Assembly: GCA_037903475.1 (NCBI GenBank)
Contig: JBAJFG010000076.1
Coordinates: forward strand, 62,001-126,000
Length of the DNA: 64,000 bases
Direction: 5' to 3'
Source of the DNA: Ancylostoma caninum
Taxonomy: Eukaryota; Nematoda; Chromadorea; Rhabditida; Ancylostomatidae
Shown here in pieces: positions 12,860 through 24,757 of the stretch. The notes beneath the pieces were generated by a model. It had not been told where the DNA came from. It was given only the letters and a program-made list of their open reading frames with translations, and did no database searches. Position 1 is the first letter of the stretch. Each line of letters begins with the position of its first letter. Position numbers and translations under genes: made by a program.

Positions 12860-13404
12860 TACAGGGGGGGCCATAAGTTATTGTACAACGTTTGCTCATT
12901 TATTTCTCCACCAGCAACACATGGATTATCCTGCTCTTTTCGCTGCCGAATAGAGCAGGGATCAAAGTATCTTACAGTTAAAACCCGGTTTCCCGGGAGA
13001 GTTTTGCTTTGGAGCAGTTGGACTTAGAACAGGTTTTTGAAAAAAGCGGGTTGATGTGGAAATTTTTTACGAAAAATCCACCAAATCTCTAAAGTGGGGT
13101 GTACTGCTTAGATGCATCTTAAAGAGCAAAGAATGCTCTTTCTAAAAATATCAAACTGTTTTTGTGGCTGTTTTGCTCGGAAATTGCGGGCAGAGTTAGT
13201 GCATTTTGCGGCACCGAAAGTCTGCAATGAATGTTTCCGATAAACTTTTTTCGTTATCTTGGAAGTATCCAGGAGGTTTTTGTGATCAAAAGATAGAGCA
13301 AATCCAGCTCTATTAAACAGTGCCTAGTGCGGCAAAAAATATTTTACTACTGCGGAGAAATGGGCCAGCAAACGTTGTACAATAACTTATGGCCCCCCCC
13401 CCTG
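12860..13404. mobile_element. Tc1/mariner-type MITE with G-run tips
   Basis: Inverted ends start CAGGGGGGGCCATAAGTTAT and continue through TGTACAACGTTTGC; both ends are flanked by TA. About 545 bp, with no transposase. The tip resembles mariner-family ends. It sits between the 3' flank of the gene ending at 12583 and the LINE fragment at 13405, whose 5' truncation coincides with the right end of this element. Confidence 0.8.
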
Positions 13405-14412
13405 TATACCTTCGACCTTCTGCAAGACCTTGCTTCGCACGGTGTCTCCTTTTGCGCCTTTGCCGATGATCTCAAAATTTATCATCCTATCAGTTCTCTG
13501 GACGACGTTGCTACCGTACAAGATGCAGTAGACTTCGTTAGTCAGTGGGCACAAGAGTGGGAATTACCTCTGTCCCGTGAAAAGTCCTTCATATGGGTCC
13601 ACACAACATTAACCATGAATATGTTATTTGCGACATACCCATCGCGAGAGTTGAAGAAGTGGTGGACTTGGGTTTTTTGATTACCAAAAATCTTAGCTTT
13701 GACAAGCACTGTAGCAGATTGGCTGACAAAGCAGTGGGGGTCGTGCACAATATCTTTAGAGCACTTACGACAAGGAATAGTGTTGTCTTGCTTAAAGCCT
13801 ACAAGACGTACGCTAGACCTATACTTGAGTATGGCACTCCTGTCTTCAATCCATTCACTTGCAAAAACATCAAGAAGCATGAAAGAATCCAGAATACATT
13901 CACAAGAAGACTTATGATTCGTTCGATTGGGTTCCACTACGACCAGATTCCCTCAAGCAATGAAAGAAACTTGAACCTTGGGTTATCTACACTTTCTTTT
14001 CGTAGGAATGTTAATGATCTTCTCTTACTTCACAAGATCTTGTACGGAAAATGTGGGCTCAAACCTCAGGATCTTTTTTCTCTGAGAACATCAAATACCC
14101 GTGGTGGAGCCATCAAAATTCAGCTTAGGAAAGCCCAGCTAAATTGCAGGCGCCATTTCTTTGTTAATAGGATCGTTCCCAAGTTTGACAAAGTTCGCAA
14201 AAATCATCCCATTCCTCTCGCTTACAACTCATTCAAAAAACTCCTTAAACGCAGCCTCAGTCCCTGATGCCGTATGTGTCTTCCTGATGACGTTTCTTTT
14301 ATAGTGTTTATGGCCCTTTTTTGATTGTTCTATGGTTTTAGTGTGTTTCTTTTTCTTACATTGCATAAGTTTATCTTATGTGATAAATAAAATGAGAATA
14401 AATAAAATAAAC
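13405..14412 (+). mobile_element. 5'-truncated, frameshifted non-LTR retrotransposon (LINE) fragment
   Basis: Contains the end of a reverse transcriptase: the FADDLKIY active-site block near 13460, then the C-terminal part with VVDLGFLI and KTYARPILEYG. The frame shifts near 13590, from the frame ending at 13680 to the one ending at 14267, so the fragment is dead. No endonuclease or N-terminal RT domain remains. The 3' end carries AATAAA-like repeats at 14383-14412, as in CR1/jockey-type elements. The clade cannot be settled from this fragment. Confidence 0.85.
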
Positions 14413-14789
14413 TTCCGAGGCCCTCACGGGCTAGTCCACTCTGGCTCTCTACCGCATCCCACCAACCGTGTACGACATATTGCTTCCTGCCAAGCTAAGA
14501 CGCATTCTGCTGCGCCGAAGGCATCTCTAGGACTGGAGTCGTTCTGAATTTCTTCTCACTTCATTGAGAAATAAGATGATACATCATAGATACGCTGATG
14601 AGAGGAAGTGTTTTGGGGAGAGAAGGAAGGCATCAGGAAAAGAAAAAGATAAGAAATAAGAGAAGGATATCCATAAGATATGGAACACCGACACAGGAGC
14701 AATTCTTGTTCTGATGACGACATACAGATCGTTCCCGGATATAGACCTTGACGGCGAATTTTCACAAAAATAAACGCCTGCGGAATATA
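14413..14789. other. gene-free stretch between LINE fragment and satellite
   Basis: I see no gene, RNA or element end here. Sequence resembling the satellite begins only near 14790. Confidence 0.4.
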
Positions 14790-17700
14790 ACATTCGCTGT
14801 ATATCTATCTATACTGAAGAAAACGCTTCTACTCGAAGTGCGACAAAACATAATCCCAGGCCATGAAAAATGCCAAAAGAAACAAAGGTCGAGTGATTGC
14901 CAATGGGGGGTTCTGACATGATGATAACCCACTGACTCCGGACCTGCCGCTTGCCGTTGTCTTGAAGCACATATAGACGCCAAGAACTGTGAGTCGTACA
15001 CGCGCAAAGTTTAGCTGTGTTGTTTACCTTGCGAAAAAAACATAATCCTAGGCAATGAAAAATGCAAAGAGAAACACAGGTCGAGTGATTGCCAATGGGG
15101 GGTTCTGACATGATGATAACCCACTGACTCCGGACCTACCGCTTGCCGTTGCCTTGAAGCACATATAGACACCCAGAACTGTGAGTCGTACACGCCCAAA
15201 GTTTAGCTGTGTTGCTTTCCCTGCGAAAATGCGATGAGTGTTGATTTCTCCAAAACGCTTCTTGCGACAGTCTCTGTCTCCACAAGCATTTATATATCTG
15301 TGTTCTGTTGTAGCAGGTGGAATAGTGATGATAGATCCCCTGTTTGTGGTGTGCAAAAACATAATCATAGGCCATGAAAAATGCCAAAAGAAACACAGGT
15401 TGAGTGATTGCCAATGGGGGGTTCTGACACGATGATAACCCACTGAATCCGGACCTGCCGCTTGCTGTTGTCTTGAAGCACATATAGACGCCAAGAACTG
15501 TGAGTCGTACACGCGCAAAGTTTAGCTGTGTTGTTTACCTTGCGAAAATGCGATGAGTGTTGATTTCCGCAAAATGCTTCTTGCGACCGTTTCTGTCTTC
15601 ACAAGCATTTATAAATCTGCGCTTTATTATGGAAGGTGAAATAGTAAAGATAGATTTGCTTTTTGTAGTGTGTGAAAACATAATCCTAGGCAATGAAAAA
15701 TGCCAAAAGAAACACAGGTCGAGTGATTGCCAATGGGGGGTTCTGACATGATGATAACCCACTGACTCCGGACCTGCCGCTTGCCGTTGTCTTGAAGCAC
15801 ATATAGACGCCCAGAACTGTGAGTCGTACACGCGCAAAGTTTAGCTGTGTTGTTTACCTTGCGAAAATGCGATGAGTGTTGATTCCTCCAAAATGCTTCT
15901 TACGACAGTCTCTGTCTCCACAAGCATTTATATGTCTGTGTTCTATTGTAGCAGGTGGAATAATGAAGATAGATCCCCTGTTTGTGGTGTGCAAAAACAT
16001 AATCCTAGGCAATGAAAAATGTCAAAAGAAACACAGGTCGAGTGATTGTCAATGGGGGTTCTGACATGATGATAACCCACTGACTCCGGACCTGCCGCTT
16101 GCCATTGTCTTGAAGCACATATAGACGCCAAGAACTGTGAGTCGTACACGCGCAAAGTTTAGCTGTGTTGTTTACCTTGCGAAAATGCGATGAGTGTTGA
16201 TTTCTCCAAAATGCTTCTTACGACAGTCTCTGTCTTCATAAGCATTTATAAATCTTCGCTTTATTATGGAAGGTGAAATAGTAAAGATAGATTTGCTTTT
16301 TGTAGTGTGTGAAAAGACAATCCTAGGCAATGAAAAATGCCAAAGGAGCACAGGTCGAGTGATTGCCAATGGGGGGTTCTGACATGATGATAACCCACTG
16401 ACTCCGGACCTACCGCTTGTCGTTGCCTTGAAGCACATATAGACGCCCAGAACTGTGAGTCGTACACGCGCGAAGTTTAGCTGTGTTGTTTACCTTGCGA
16501 AAATGCGATGCATGCTGATTCCTCCAAAATGCTTCTTACGACAGTCTCTCTCTCCACAAGCATTTATATGTCTGTGTTCTATTGTAGCAGGTGGAATAGT
16601 GAAGATAGATTTGCTTTTTGTAGTGTGTGAAAAGACAATCCTAGGCAATGAAAGTAGAAAAGAAACACAGGTCGAGTGATTGCCAATGGGGGGTTCTGAC
16701 ATGATGATAACCCACTGACTCCGGACCTGCCGCTTGCCGTTGTCTTGAAGCACATACAGACGCCCAGAACTGTGAGTCGTACACGCGCAAAGTTTAGCTG
16801 TGTTGTTTCCCTTGCGAAAATGCGATGAGTGTTGATTTCTAAAAAATTCTTGTTGCGACAGCCTCTGTCTCCACAAGCATTTATAAATCTGTGTTCTATT
16901 GTAGCAGGTGGAATAGTGAAGATAGATCCCCTGTTTGTGGTGTGCAAGAGCATAATCATAGGCCATGAAAAATGCGGAAAAAGAAACACAGGTAAATCTC
17001 GTCCAATGGGGGGTTCTGACACGATGATAACCCACTGACTGCCGGACCTGCCGCTTGCCATTGTATGAAGACGCATCTCGACGCCAAAAACTGTGAGTCG
17101 TACACGCGCAAAGTTTAGCTGTGTTGTTTGCCCCGCGAAAATGCGATGAGTGTTGATTTCCGCAAAATGCTTCTTGTGACCGCTTCTGTCTTCACAAGCA
17201 TTTATAAATCTGTGTTCTATTGTAGCAGGTGGAATAGTGAAGATAGATCCCCTGTTTGTGGTGTGCAAAAACATAATCCTAGGCAATGAAAAATGTCAAA
17301 AGAAACACAGGTCGAGTGATTGCCAATGGGGGGTTCTGACACGATGATAACCCACTGACTCCGGACCTGCCGCTTGCCATTGTCTTGAAGCACATATAGA
17401 CGCCAAAAACTGTGAGTCGTACACGCGCAAAGTTTAGCTGTGTTGTTTACCTTGCGAAAATGCGATGAGTGTTGATTCCTCCAAAATGCTTCTTCCAACC
17501 ATCTCTGTCTCCACAAGCATTTATAAATCTGCGCTTTATTATGGAAGGTGAAATAGTAAAGATAGATTTGCTTTTTGTAGTGTGTGAAAAGACAATCCTA
17601 GGCAATGAAAAATGTCAAAAGAAACACAGGTCGAGTGATTGCCAATGGGGGGTTCTGACATGGTGATAACCCACTGACTCCGGACCTGCCGCTTGCCATT

Positions 17701-20700
17701 GTCTTGAAGCACATATAGACGCCAAGAACTGTGAGTCGTACACGCGCAAAGTTTAGCTGTGTTGTTTACCTTGCGAAAATGCGATGAGTGTTGATTCCTC
17801 CAAAATGCTTCTTACGACAGTCTCTGTCTCCACAAGCATTTATATGTCTGTGTTCTATTGTAGCAGGTGGAATAGTGAAGATAGATTTGCTTTTTGTAGT
17901 GTGTGAAAAGACAATCCTAGGCAATGAAAAATGTCCAAAAGAAACACAGGTCGAGTGATTGCCAATGGGGGGTTCTGACATCGATGATAACCCACTGACT
18001 CCGGACCTGCCGCTTGCCATTGTCTTGAAGCACATAGAAACGCCCAAGACTGTCAGTCGTACACGCGCAAAGTTTAGCTGTGTTGTTTACCTTGCGAAAA
18101 TGCGATAGTCATTCCTCCAAAATGCTTCTTACGACAGTCTCTGTCTCCACAAGCATTTATATGTCTATGTTCTATTGTAGCAGGTGGAATAGTGAAAGAT
18201 AGATTTGTTTTTTGTAGTGTGTGAAAAGACAATCCTAGGCAATGAAAAATGTCAAAAGAAACACAGGTCGAGTGATTGCCAATGGGGGGTTCTGACATGA
18301 TGATAACCCACTGACTCCGGACCTGCCGCTTGCCATTGTCTTGAAGCACATATAGACGCCAAGAACTGTGAGTCGTACACGCGCAAAGTTTAGCTGTGTT
18401 GTTTACCTTGCGAAAATGCGATGAGTGTTGATTCCTAAATGCTTCTTACGACAGTCTCTCTGTCACAAGCATTTATATGTCTGTGTTCTATTGTAGCAGG
18501 TGGAATCGTGGAGGATAGATTTGCTTTTTGTAGTGTGTTAAAACATAATCCTAGGTAATGAAAAATGCCAAAGGAGCACAGGTCGAGTGATTGCCAATGG
18601 GGGGTTCTGACATGATGATAACCCACTGACTCCGGACCTACCGCTTGTCGTTGCCTTGAAGCACATATAGACGCCAAGAACTGTGAGTCGTACACGCGCA
18701 AAGTTTAGCTGTGTTGTTTACCTTGCGAAAATGCGATGAGTGTTGATTCCTCCAAAATGCTTCTTACGACAGTCTCTGTCTCCACAAGCATTTATATGTC
18801 TATGTTCTATTGTAGCAGGTGGAATAGTGAGTAGTATCTGCTTTTTGTAGTGTGTGAAAAGACAATCCTAGGCAATGAAAAATGTCAAGAAAGACACAGG
18901 TTGAGTGATTGCCAATGGGGGGTTCTGACATGATGATAACCCACTGACTCCGGACCTGCCGCTTGCCATTGTCTTGAAGCACATATAGACGCCAAGAACT
19001 GTGAGTCGTACACGCGCAAAGTTTAGCTGTGTTGTTTACCTTGCGAAAATGCGATGAGTGTTGATTCCTCCAAAATGCTTCTTACGACAGTCTCTATCTC
19101 CACAAGCATTTATATGTCTGTGTTCTATTGTAGCAGGTGGAATAGTGAAGATAGATCCCCTGTTTGTGGTGTGCAAAAACATAATCCTAGGCAATGAAAA
19201 ATGTCAAAAGAAACACAGGTCGAGTGATTGCCAATGGGGGGTTCTGACACGATGATAACCCACTGACTCCGGACCTGCCGCTTGCCATTGTCTTGAAGCA
19301 CATATAGACGCCAAAAACTGTGAGTCGTACACGCGCAAAGTTTAGCTGTGTTGTTTACCTTGCGAAAATGCGATGAGTGTTGATTCCTCCAAAATGCTTC
19401 TTACGACAGTCTCTGTCTCCACAAGCATTTATATGTCTGTGTTCTATTGTAGCAGGTGGAATAGTGTAAGATAGATTTGCTTTTTGTAGTGTGTGAAAAG
19501 ACAATCCTAGGCAATGAAAAATGTCAAAAGAAACACAGGTCGAGTGATTGCCAATGGGGGGTTCTGACATTATGATAACCCACTGACTCCGGACCTGCCG
19601 CTTGTCGTTGCCTTGAAGCACATATAGGCGCCCAGAACTGTGAGTCGTACACGCGCAAAGTTTAGCTGTGTTGTTTGCCCCGCGAAAATGCGATGAGTGT
19701 TGATTTCTCCAAAATGCTTCTTGCGACAGCCTCCGTCTCCACAAGCATTTATAAATCTGTGTTCTATTGTAGCAGATGGAATAGTGAAGATAGATCCCCT
19801 GTTTGTGGTGTGCAAAAACATAATCATAGGCCATGAAAAATTCCAAAAGAAATACAGGTCGAGGGATTGCCAATGGGGGGTGCTGACATGATGATAACCC
19901 ACTGACTCCGGACCTGCCGCTTGCCGTTGTCTTGAAGCACATATAGACGCCCAGAACTGTGAGTCGTACACGCGCGAAGTTTAGCTGTGTTGTTTACGTT
20001 TCCCTTGCGAAAATGCGATGAGTGTTGATTTCTAAAAAATTCTTCTTGCGACAGCCTCTGTCTCCACAAGCATTTATAAATCTGTGTTCTTTTGTAGCAG
20101 GTGGAATAGTGAAGATAGATCCCCTGTTTGTGGTGTGCAAGAGCATAATCATAGGCCATGAAAAATGCCAAAAGAAATACAGGTCGAGTGATTGCCAATG
20201 GGGGGTTCTGACATGATGATAACCCACTGACTCCGGACCTGCCGCTTGCCGTTGTCTTGAAGCACATATAGACGCCCAGAACTGTGAGTCGTACACGCGC
20301 GAAGTTTAGCTGTGTTGTTTACTTGCGAAAATGCGATGAGTGTTGATTTCCGCAAAATGCTTCTTGTGACCGCTTCTGTCTTCACAAGCATTTATAAATC
20401 TGCGCTTTATTATGGAAGGTGAAATAGGAAAGATAGATTTGCTTTTTGCAGTGTGTGAAAACATAATCCTAGGCAATGAAAAATGCCAAAAGAAACACAG
20501 GTCGAGTGATTGCCAATGGGGGGTTCTGACATGATGATAACCCACTGACTCCGGACCTGCCGCTTGCCGTTGTCTTGAATCACATATAGACGTCAAGAAC
20601 TGTGAGTCGTACACGCGCGAAGTTTAGCTCTGTTGTTTACCTTGCGAAAATGCGATGACTGTTGATTTCCGCAAAATGCTTCTTGTGACCGCTTCTGTCT

Positions 20701-21817
20701 TCACAAGCATTTATAAATCTGCGCTTTATTATGGAAGGTGAAATAGGAAAGATAGATTTGCTTTTTGCAGTGTGTGAAAACATAATCCTAGGCAATGAAA
20801 AATGCCAAAAGAAACACAGGTCGAGTGATTGCCAATGGGGGGTTCTGACATGATGATAACCCACTGACTCCGGACCTGCCGCTTGCCGTTGTCTTGAAGC
20901 ACATACAGACGCCCAGAACTGTGAGTCGTACACGCGCAAAGTTTAGCTGTGTTGTTTCCCTTGCGAAAATGCGATGAGTGTTGATTTCTAAAAAATTCTT
21001 GTTGCGACAGCCTCTGTCTCCACAAGCATTTATAAATCTGTGTTCTATTGTAGCAGGTGGAATAGTGAAGATAGATCCCCTGTTTGTGGTGTGCAAGAGC
21101 ATAATCATAGGCCATGAAAAATGCCAAAAGAAATACAGGTCGAGTGATTGCCAATGGGGGGTTCTGACATGATGATAACCCACTGACTCCGGACCTGCCG
21201 CTTGCCGTTGTCTTGAAGCACATATAGACGCCCAGAACTGTGAGTCGTACACGCGCGAAGTTTAGCTGTGTTGTTTACTTGCGAAAATGCGATGAGTGTT
21301 GATTTCCGCAAAATGCTTCTTGTGACCGCTTCTGTCTTCACAAGCATTTATAAATCTGCGCTTTATTATGGAAGGTGAAATAGGAAAGATAGATTTGCTT
21401 TTTGCAGTGTGTGAAAACATAATCCTATCCTAGGCAATGAAAAATGCCAAAAGAAACACAGATCGAGTGATTGCCAATGGGGGGTTCTGACATGATGATA
21501 ACCCACAGACTCCGGACCTGCCGCTTGCCGTTGTCTTGAAGCACATATAGACGTCAAGAACTGTGAGTCGTACACGCGCGAAGTTTAGCTGTGTTGTTTA
21601 CCTTGCGAAAATGCGATGACTGTTGATTTCCGCAAAATGCTTCTTGTGACCGCTTCTGTCTTCACAAGCATTTATAAATCTGCGCTTTATTATGGAAGGT
21701 GAAATAGTGAAGATAGATTTGCTTTTTGTAGTGTGTGAAAACATAATCCTAGGCCATGAAAATGCCAAAAGAAACACAGGTCGAGTGATTGGGGTTCTGA
21801 CATGATGATAACCCACG
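14790..21817. repeat. satellite array, ~318-bp monomer, about 22 copies
   Basis: The marker GATAACCCAC recurs at about 14925, 15116, 15434, 15756, 16070, 16389, 16706, 17024, 17345, 17665, 17985, 18302, 18616, 18938, 19255, 19575, 19892, 20218, 20535, 20857, 21175, 21497 and 21812. The mean step is about 319 bp after a shortened first unit. Monomers fall into two subtypes in the middle part: one has TATTATGGAAGGTG, the other TATTGTAGCAGGTG. Near the right end a three-monomer block of 956 bp is duplicated: the units starting near 20022 and 20978 are almost identical. Many frames on the minus strand stay open across monomers. They drift between frames and carry no known motif, so I do not call them genes. 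Confidence 0.95.
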
Positions 21818-21933
21818 TGTTGTGGGCGTTGAGACTCTTGGACTTTGTATGGTCCGTGTGTACAACAGAAATGGTGGTTCAGTGAAATGTATTTATCTTA
21901 CTGTACAGAAAGAGTGAGTGCGAAGAGAATAGT
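20022..21933. repeat. higher-order repeat: 956-bp block present about twice
   Basis: Equivalent positions such as the open frames ending at 20391 and 21347 lie exactly 956 bp apart and read the same. The block holds three monomers, one of the TGTAGCAGG subtype followed by two of the TTATGGAAGG subtype. The second copy is cut by the LTR element at 21818. This points to recent unequal exchange. Confidence 0.75.
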
Positions 21934-22084
21934 GAGCAAGGTGCGCCTCGTCGGGCTTACAACATCATTCTAACTAGGAACAACAATCTCAAGCATGAGA
22001 CAGGTCAGCTCCGCCCCCTCCACAGGAGGTACAGTATCGGTGGTGAACATGAATACTACAAGGATCATCGATCTGTCGATGATA
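21818..22084 (-). repeat. 3' LTR (left copy)
   Basis: Starts TGTTGTGGGCG and ends CGATGATA on the + strand. It is the 3' LTR because the element reads on the minus strand. It differs from the right copy at only about three sites. Confidence 0.9.
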
Positions 22085-22392
22085 CTCCGGCGGGCGACAA
22101 GAGTTATCACTATTAGTATCACTGATCTTAGCTTTCTTCCTTGTCGTCGTGGTACGGCGATGATCGACTTCTTGAGGTAGTGGACGACGGCGAAACACAG
22201 CTCGAGAACGTGAAGGGCGGCGACGGCTGGCAGGAGTTGAAGGCGAACGGCGGCTGCACGGCATGGGAGGCGGCTTGACGTGGAGTACAGGACGGCGGCG
22301 GCTGGAGTTGGAGGCAGGCGGGTGGAGATGTGGAGATCGTAGCTTTCTTACGCCTACTGAGCACTTGTGCTCGAAATCTGTCACATTTTCCT
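22085..22392. other. internal remnant between the protease frame and the 3' LTR
   Basis: GC-rich and coding for Arg/Pro-rich frames only. The sequence just inside the 3' LTR is not a clear polypurine tract. It probably contains the scar of the deletion that removed pol. Confidence 0.4.
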
Positions 22393-24177
22393 TTAATGGA
22401 AATGGAACAGTTGTGAAACCGTAGGCGTGGACGATTTCATCAGAATATTTAGGATTTTTCCTCTTTGGCTCCCAGTCGGTCCATCGAGCTCAGGGTTTTC
22501 CTGTAGCGTCTGGTCTCCTGTTTCCTCACGGATAGCTGTCAGGTTGTAACTGACAGATTTAGTCTGACTCACGCTGCTCAGACCACGACCGTAAATTGTG
22601 TGGCCAAAAACTGTTTTGGCAATGTGTAATCCGGATGGGGTTCTAGCGCCATTACCGATAACAAGGTCATGATAATAGTCAAGACCCACCAAAACGCGTG
22701 GAATTTGATGTTCTCCACGTAATTTCGTACTTGCCAAGAAAATGTCATTGGCTTTTAGAAAGGTGACGTCATCTTGCTCGAGTTTCACCGCTGGAAATCC
22801 ATTAGTGATTATCGGTCTGGTTCGCGCGGTCATTTCAATCTCTTCTCCAAATGCAGTTCCGATTTTAAAAGGAACAATGTGGCTTACGAACGTTTCAATA
22901 CGTCCACCAATTCCCGAAATTGAACATTTTTCGGTCATATACTTTGGTAGACCAAACTGTTCTACGAGCTTTTCGTCAATAACTGTCTTTTGTGTACCTG
23001 AGTCAAAAACGAAAAGAACTTTCTCGTACTGTTGCTTTCCTGCATTCCATACGCTACCCTCGACTGTCATTAACACGAGCTGTTCGCTTGTTGAACTTTT
23101 GACGCGACGGTTAGAGTTTGTGGAAGTGTTCATGCATATTTGTGCATTAATTGATGCATGTTTCCTGCGATCAGATTGTTTAGATTGTTTTCTATCTAAC
23201 CTCTGACCGCAATTCTGACAATCCCCTCTATCTGAATGGTTGAAGGGCATGTGCTTTGGTTGCAGCTTGTTAGCATAATTACTATGCGGCCCGTATTTCC
23301 TAAAACACAGGCTGACATGGTGTTTCTGGCCACATTGTGCACAGTCTTGTTTTTGGGAGACAAAACTGTTATGGGTCTGTGAGAAACATTTCCAACAGCG
23401 ATTTTGTGCCTTGAGTGCTTTTCGGCGCATGCTTTGATCGCTGACGGTAGAGCATCGTGTGGATGAGTGATTGCCCTTGTGGCAAAATATGCATCTCTCA
23501 CCGTGATTGGGTCGATAGTTGGGGTGCTTTGCTCTTGATTGTATGACACTGCCGTCGTTTTTCTGGCACAATCTGCTCTTACTATGTCTTTTTACGGCAA
23601 CCTCTTTTTCGAGGATTGCCACTGGGCCACCTCTGTGTTGATTCGAGTATGGTTCCTGTGAAGATGACGGCGGTGACACATAATTTTTATTTTGCTCGGT
23701 ATTTTCAGCCATATTTTGAACGATTTCTGGATCGTCCTTTGCTGGAGCACATGCTTTTTGAGCTCTGGTTTTTGAATATTCTAGGTGATTCTCCATATTC
23801 TCTTGAATCGTATTAGATTCGTTGAGCTTTGCGGTAAAAATAGTGATGAGCTCGTTTGCTTCCGCTATTGATGTGTGCAGCTCAGATTCTTCCGTTATTT
23901 GGTGAATTTCCGTTAGAATTTCCCGTTTCTCTGAGTTGTCCTCGCAGTTTTTGTACTCATCTAGGATCTCTCTGTACAAATTTTGGAGGTGTTCTTTTGC
24001 CTCATTGATTCGCAAGATGCTAGTTTGTAGTAGCGCTGTTGTAGAGCTACAGATCTCACTGTCTTCGCTGTCCTCTCTATATTCTACACTTTTTTCACTC
24101 TCTTTGTAAAAGTTTACCACTTTTCTTAGCGACCTGGCGCTAAGGACAATAGGAATTCTGTGGAAGTGAAGTGCCAT
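22393..24177 (-). CDS. gag-protease polyprotein of the LTR element
   Basis: Single open frame of 594 residues. The N-terminal third is acidic and helical (gag-like). CIFCHKGNHSSTRC, about residues 228-241, is a CX2CX4HX4C zinc knuckle. Further Cys/His clusters follow (CWKCFSQTH, CAQCGQKHH); the second knuckle seems to have lost its last Cys. FVFDSGTQKTVI near residue 390 is the D-S-G active site of a retroviral-type aspartic protease, and the flap-side region continues to GRGLSS. This order and the GLDYYHDLV block are typical of BEL/Pao elements. The frame ends without entering a polymerase, which fits an internal deletion. Confidence 0.9.
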   Translation of the reverse strand: MALHFHRIPIVLSARSLRKVVNFYKESEKSVEYREDSEDSEICSSTTALLQTSILRINEAKEHLQNLYREILDEYKNCEDNSEKREILTEIHQITEESELHTSIAEANELITIFTAKLNESNTIQENMENHLEYSKTRAQKACAPAKDDPEIVQNMAENTEQNKNYVSPPSSSQEPYSNQHRGGPVAILEKEVAVKRHSKSRLCQKNDGSVIQSRAKHPNYRPNHGERCIFCHKGNHSSTRCSTVSDQSMRRKALKAQNRCWKCFSQTHNSFVSQKQDCAQCGQKHHVSLCFRKYGPHSNYANKLQPKHMPFNHSDRGDCQNCGQRLDRKQSKQSDRRKHASINAQICMNTSTNSNRRVKSSTSEQLVLMTVEGSVWNAGKQQYEKVLFVFDSGTQKTVIDEKLVEQFGLPKYMTEKCSISGIGGRIETFVSHIVPFKIGTAFGEEIEMTARTRPIITNGFPAVKLEQDDVTFLKANDIFLASTKLRGEHQIPRVLVGLDYYHDLVIGNGARTPSGLHIAKTVFGHTIYGRGLSSVSQTKSVSYNLTAIREETGDQTLQENPELDGPTGSQRGKILNILMKSSTPTVSQLFHFH

Positions 24178-24476
24178 GGCTTTTTTTGGCTCACTTCAGA
24201 AAGATTTCCGTGAGATTTGTCGTTCAGAGACGACTATGTGCGCTGCAATTAGCTCACGCATGCGCTAACTGTAATGCTAGTTAGGCTGGGTTGAATCGAT
24301 AGCGATTCTGGATCCTTGATTGAATCCGTGATTTTAGGGCACTTTGGCTCCTAGGATAGACTTTGCTAACCTCTTACGGCTTAGGGTGGGCCGTGAAATT
24401 GCTCTGGTGTGAGCTAGTCTCTTCTCCAGGCTCCAGAGTTGTTACGCTCTGACGCGGGAGGAATGGCTTTATTTTA

Positions 24477-24488
24477 GCCGATGCACCA
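24477..24488 (-). other. primer binding site, tRNA-Gly type
   Basis: On the minus strand TGGTGCATCGGC follows the 5' LTR after two bases. It is complementary to the 3' end (CCGATGCA plus CCA) of tRNA-Gly(GCC) as I remember it. Confidence 0.65.
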
Positions 24489-24490
24489 AA

Positions 24491-24757
24491 TGTTGTGGGC
24501 GCTGAGACTCTTGGACTTTGTATGGTCCGTGTGTACAACAGAAATGGTGGTTCAGTGAAATGTATTTATCTTACTGTACAGAGAGAGTGAGTGCGAAGAG
24601 AATAGTGAGCAAGGTGCGCCTCGTCGGGCTTACAACATCATTCTGACTAGGAACAACAATCTCAAGCATGAGACAGGTCAGCTCCGCCCCCTCCACAGGA
24701 GGTACAGTATCGGTGGTGAACATGAATACTACAAGGATCATCGATCTGTCGATGATA
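24491..24757 (-). repeat. 5' LTR (right copy)
   Basis: Same length and sequence as the left copy apart from a few substitutions. It precedes the primer binding site and the gag start at 24177 when read on the minus strand. Confidence 0.9.

Larger units (their letters stand above)
21818..24757 (-). mobile_element. internally deleted BEL/Pao-like LTR retrotransposon
   Basis: Two 267-bp direct repeats (21818-22084 and 24491-24757) differ at about three positions. They flank a minus-strand gag-protease frame. CCACG occurs at both outer edges (21813-21817, 24758-24762) and fits a 5-bp target duplication. Next to the right-hand repeat, a primer binding site TGGTGCATCGGC matches the 3' end expected of nematode tRNA-Gly. 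No reverse transcriptase, RNase H or integrase is present between the protease and the 3' LTR, so this copy cannot move alone. Near-identical LTRs imply a recent insertion. Confidence 0.88.

Noticed and set aside
14800..21800. Dozens of 60-235 codon open frames on both strands of the satellite
   Set aside because: They follow the monomer period, drift through all frames and hold no domain. A repeated gene family would keep one frame and splice signals.
14790..21817. CRISPR-like array
   Set aside because: The repeat unit is 318 bp with no unique spacers, in a eukaryotic genome.
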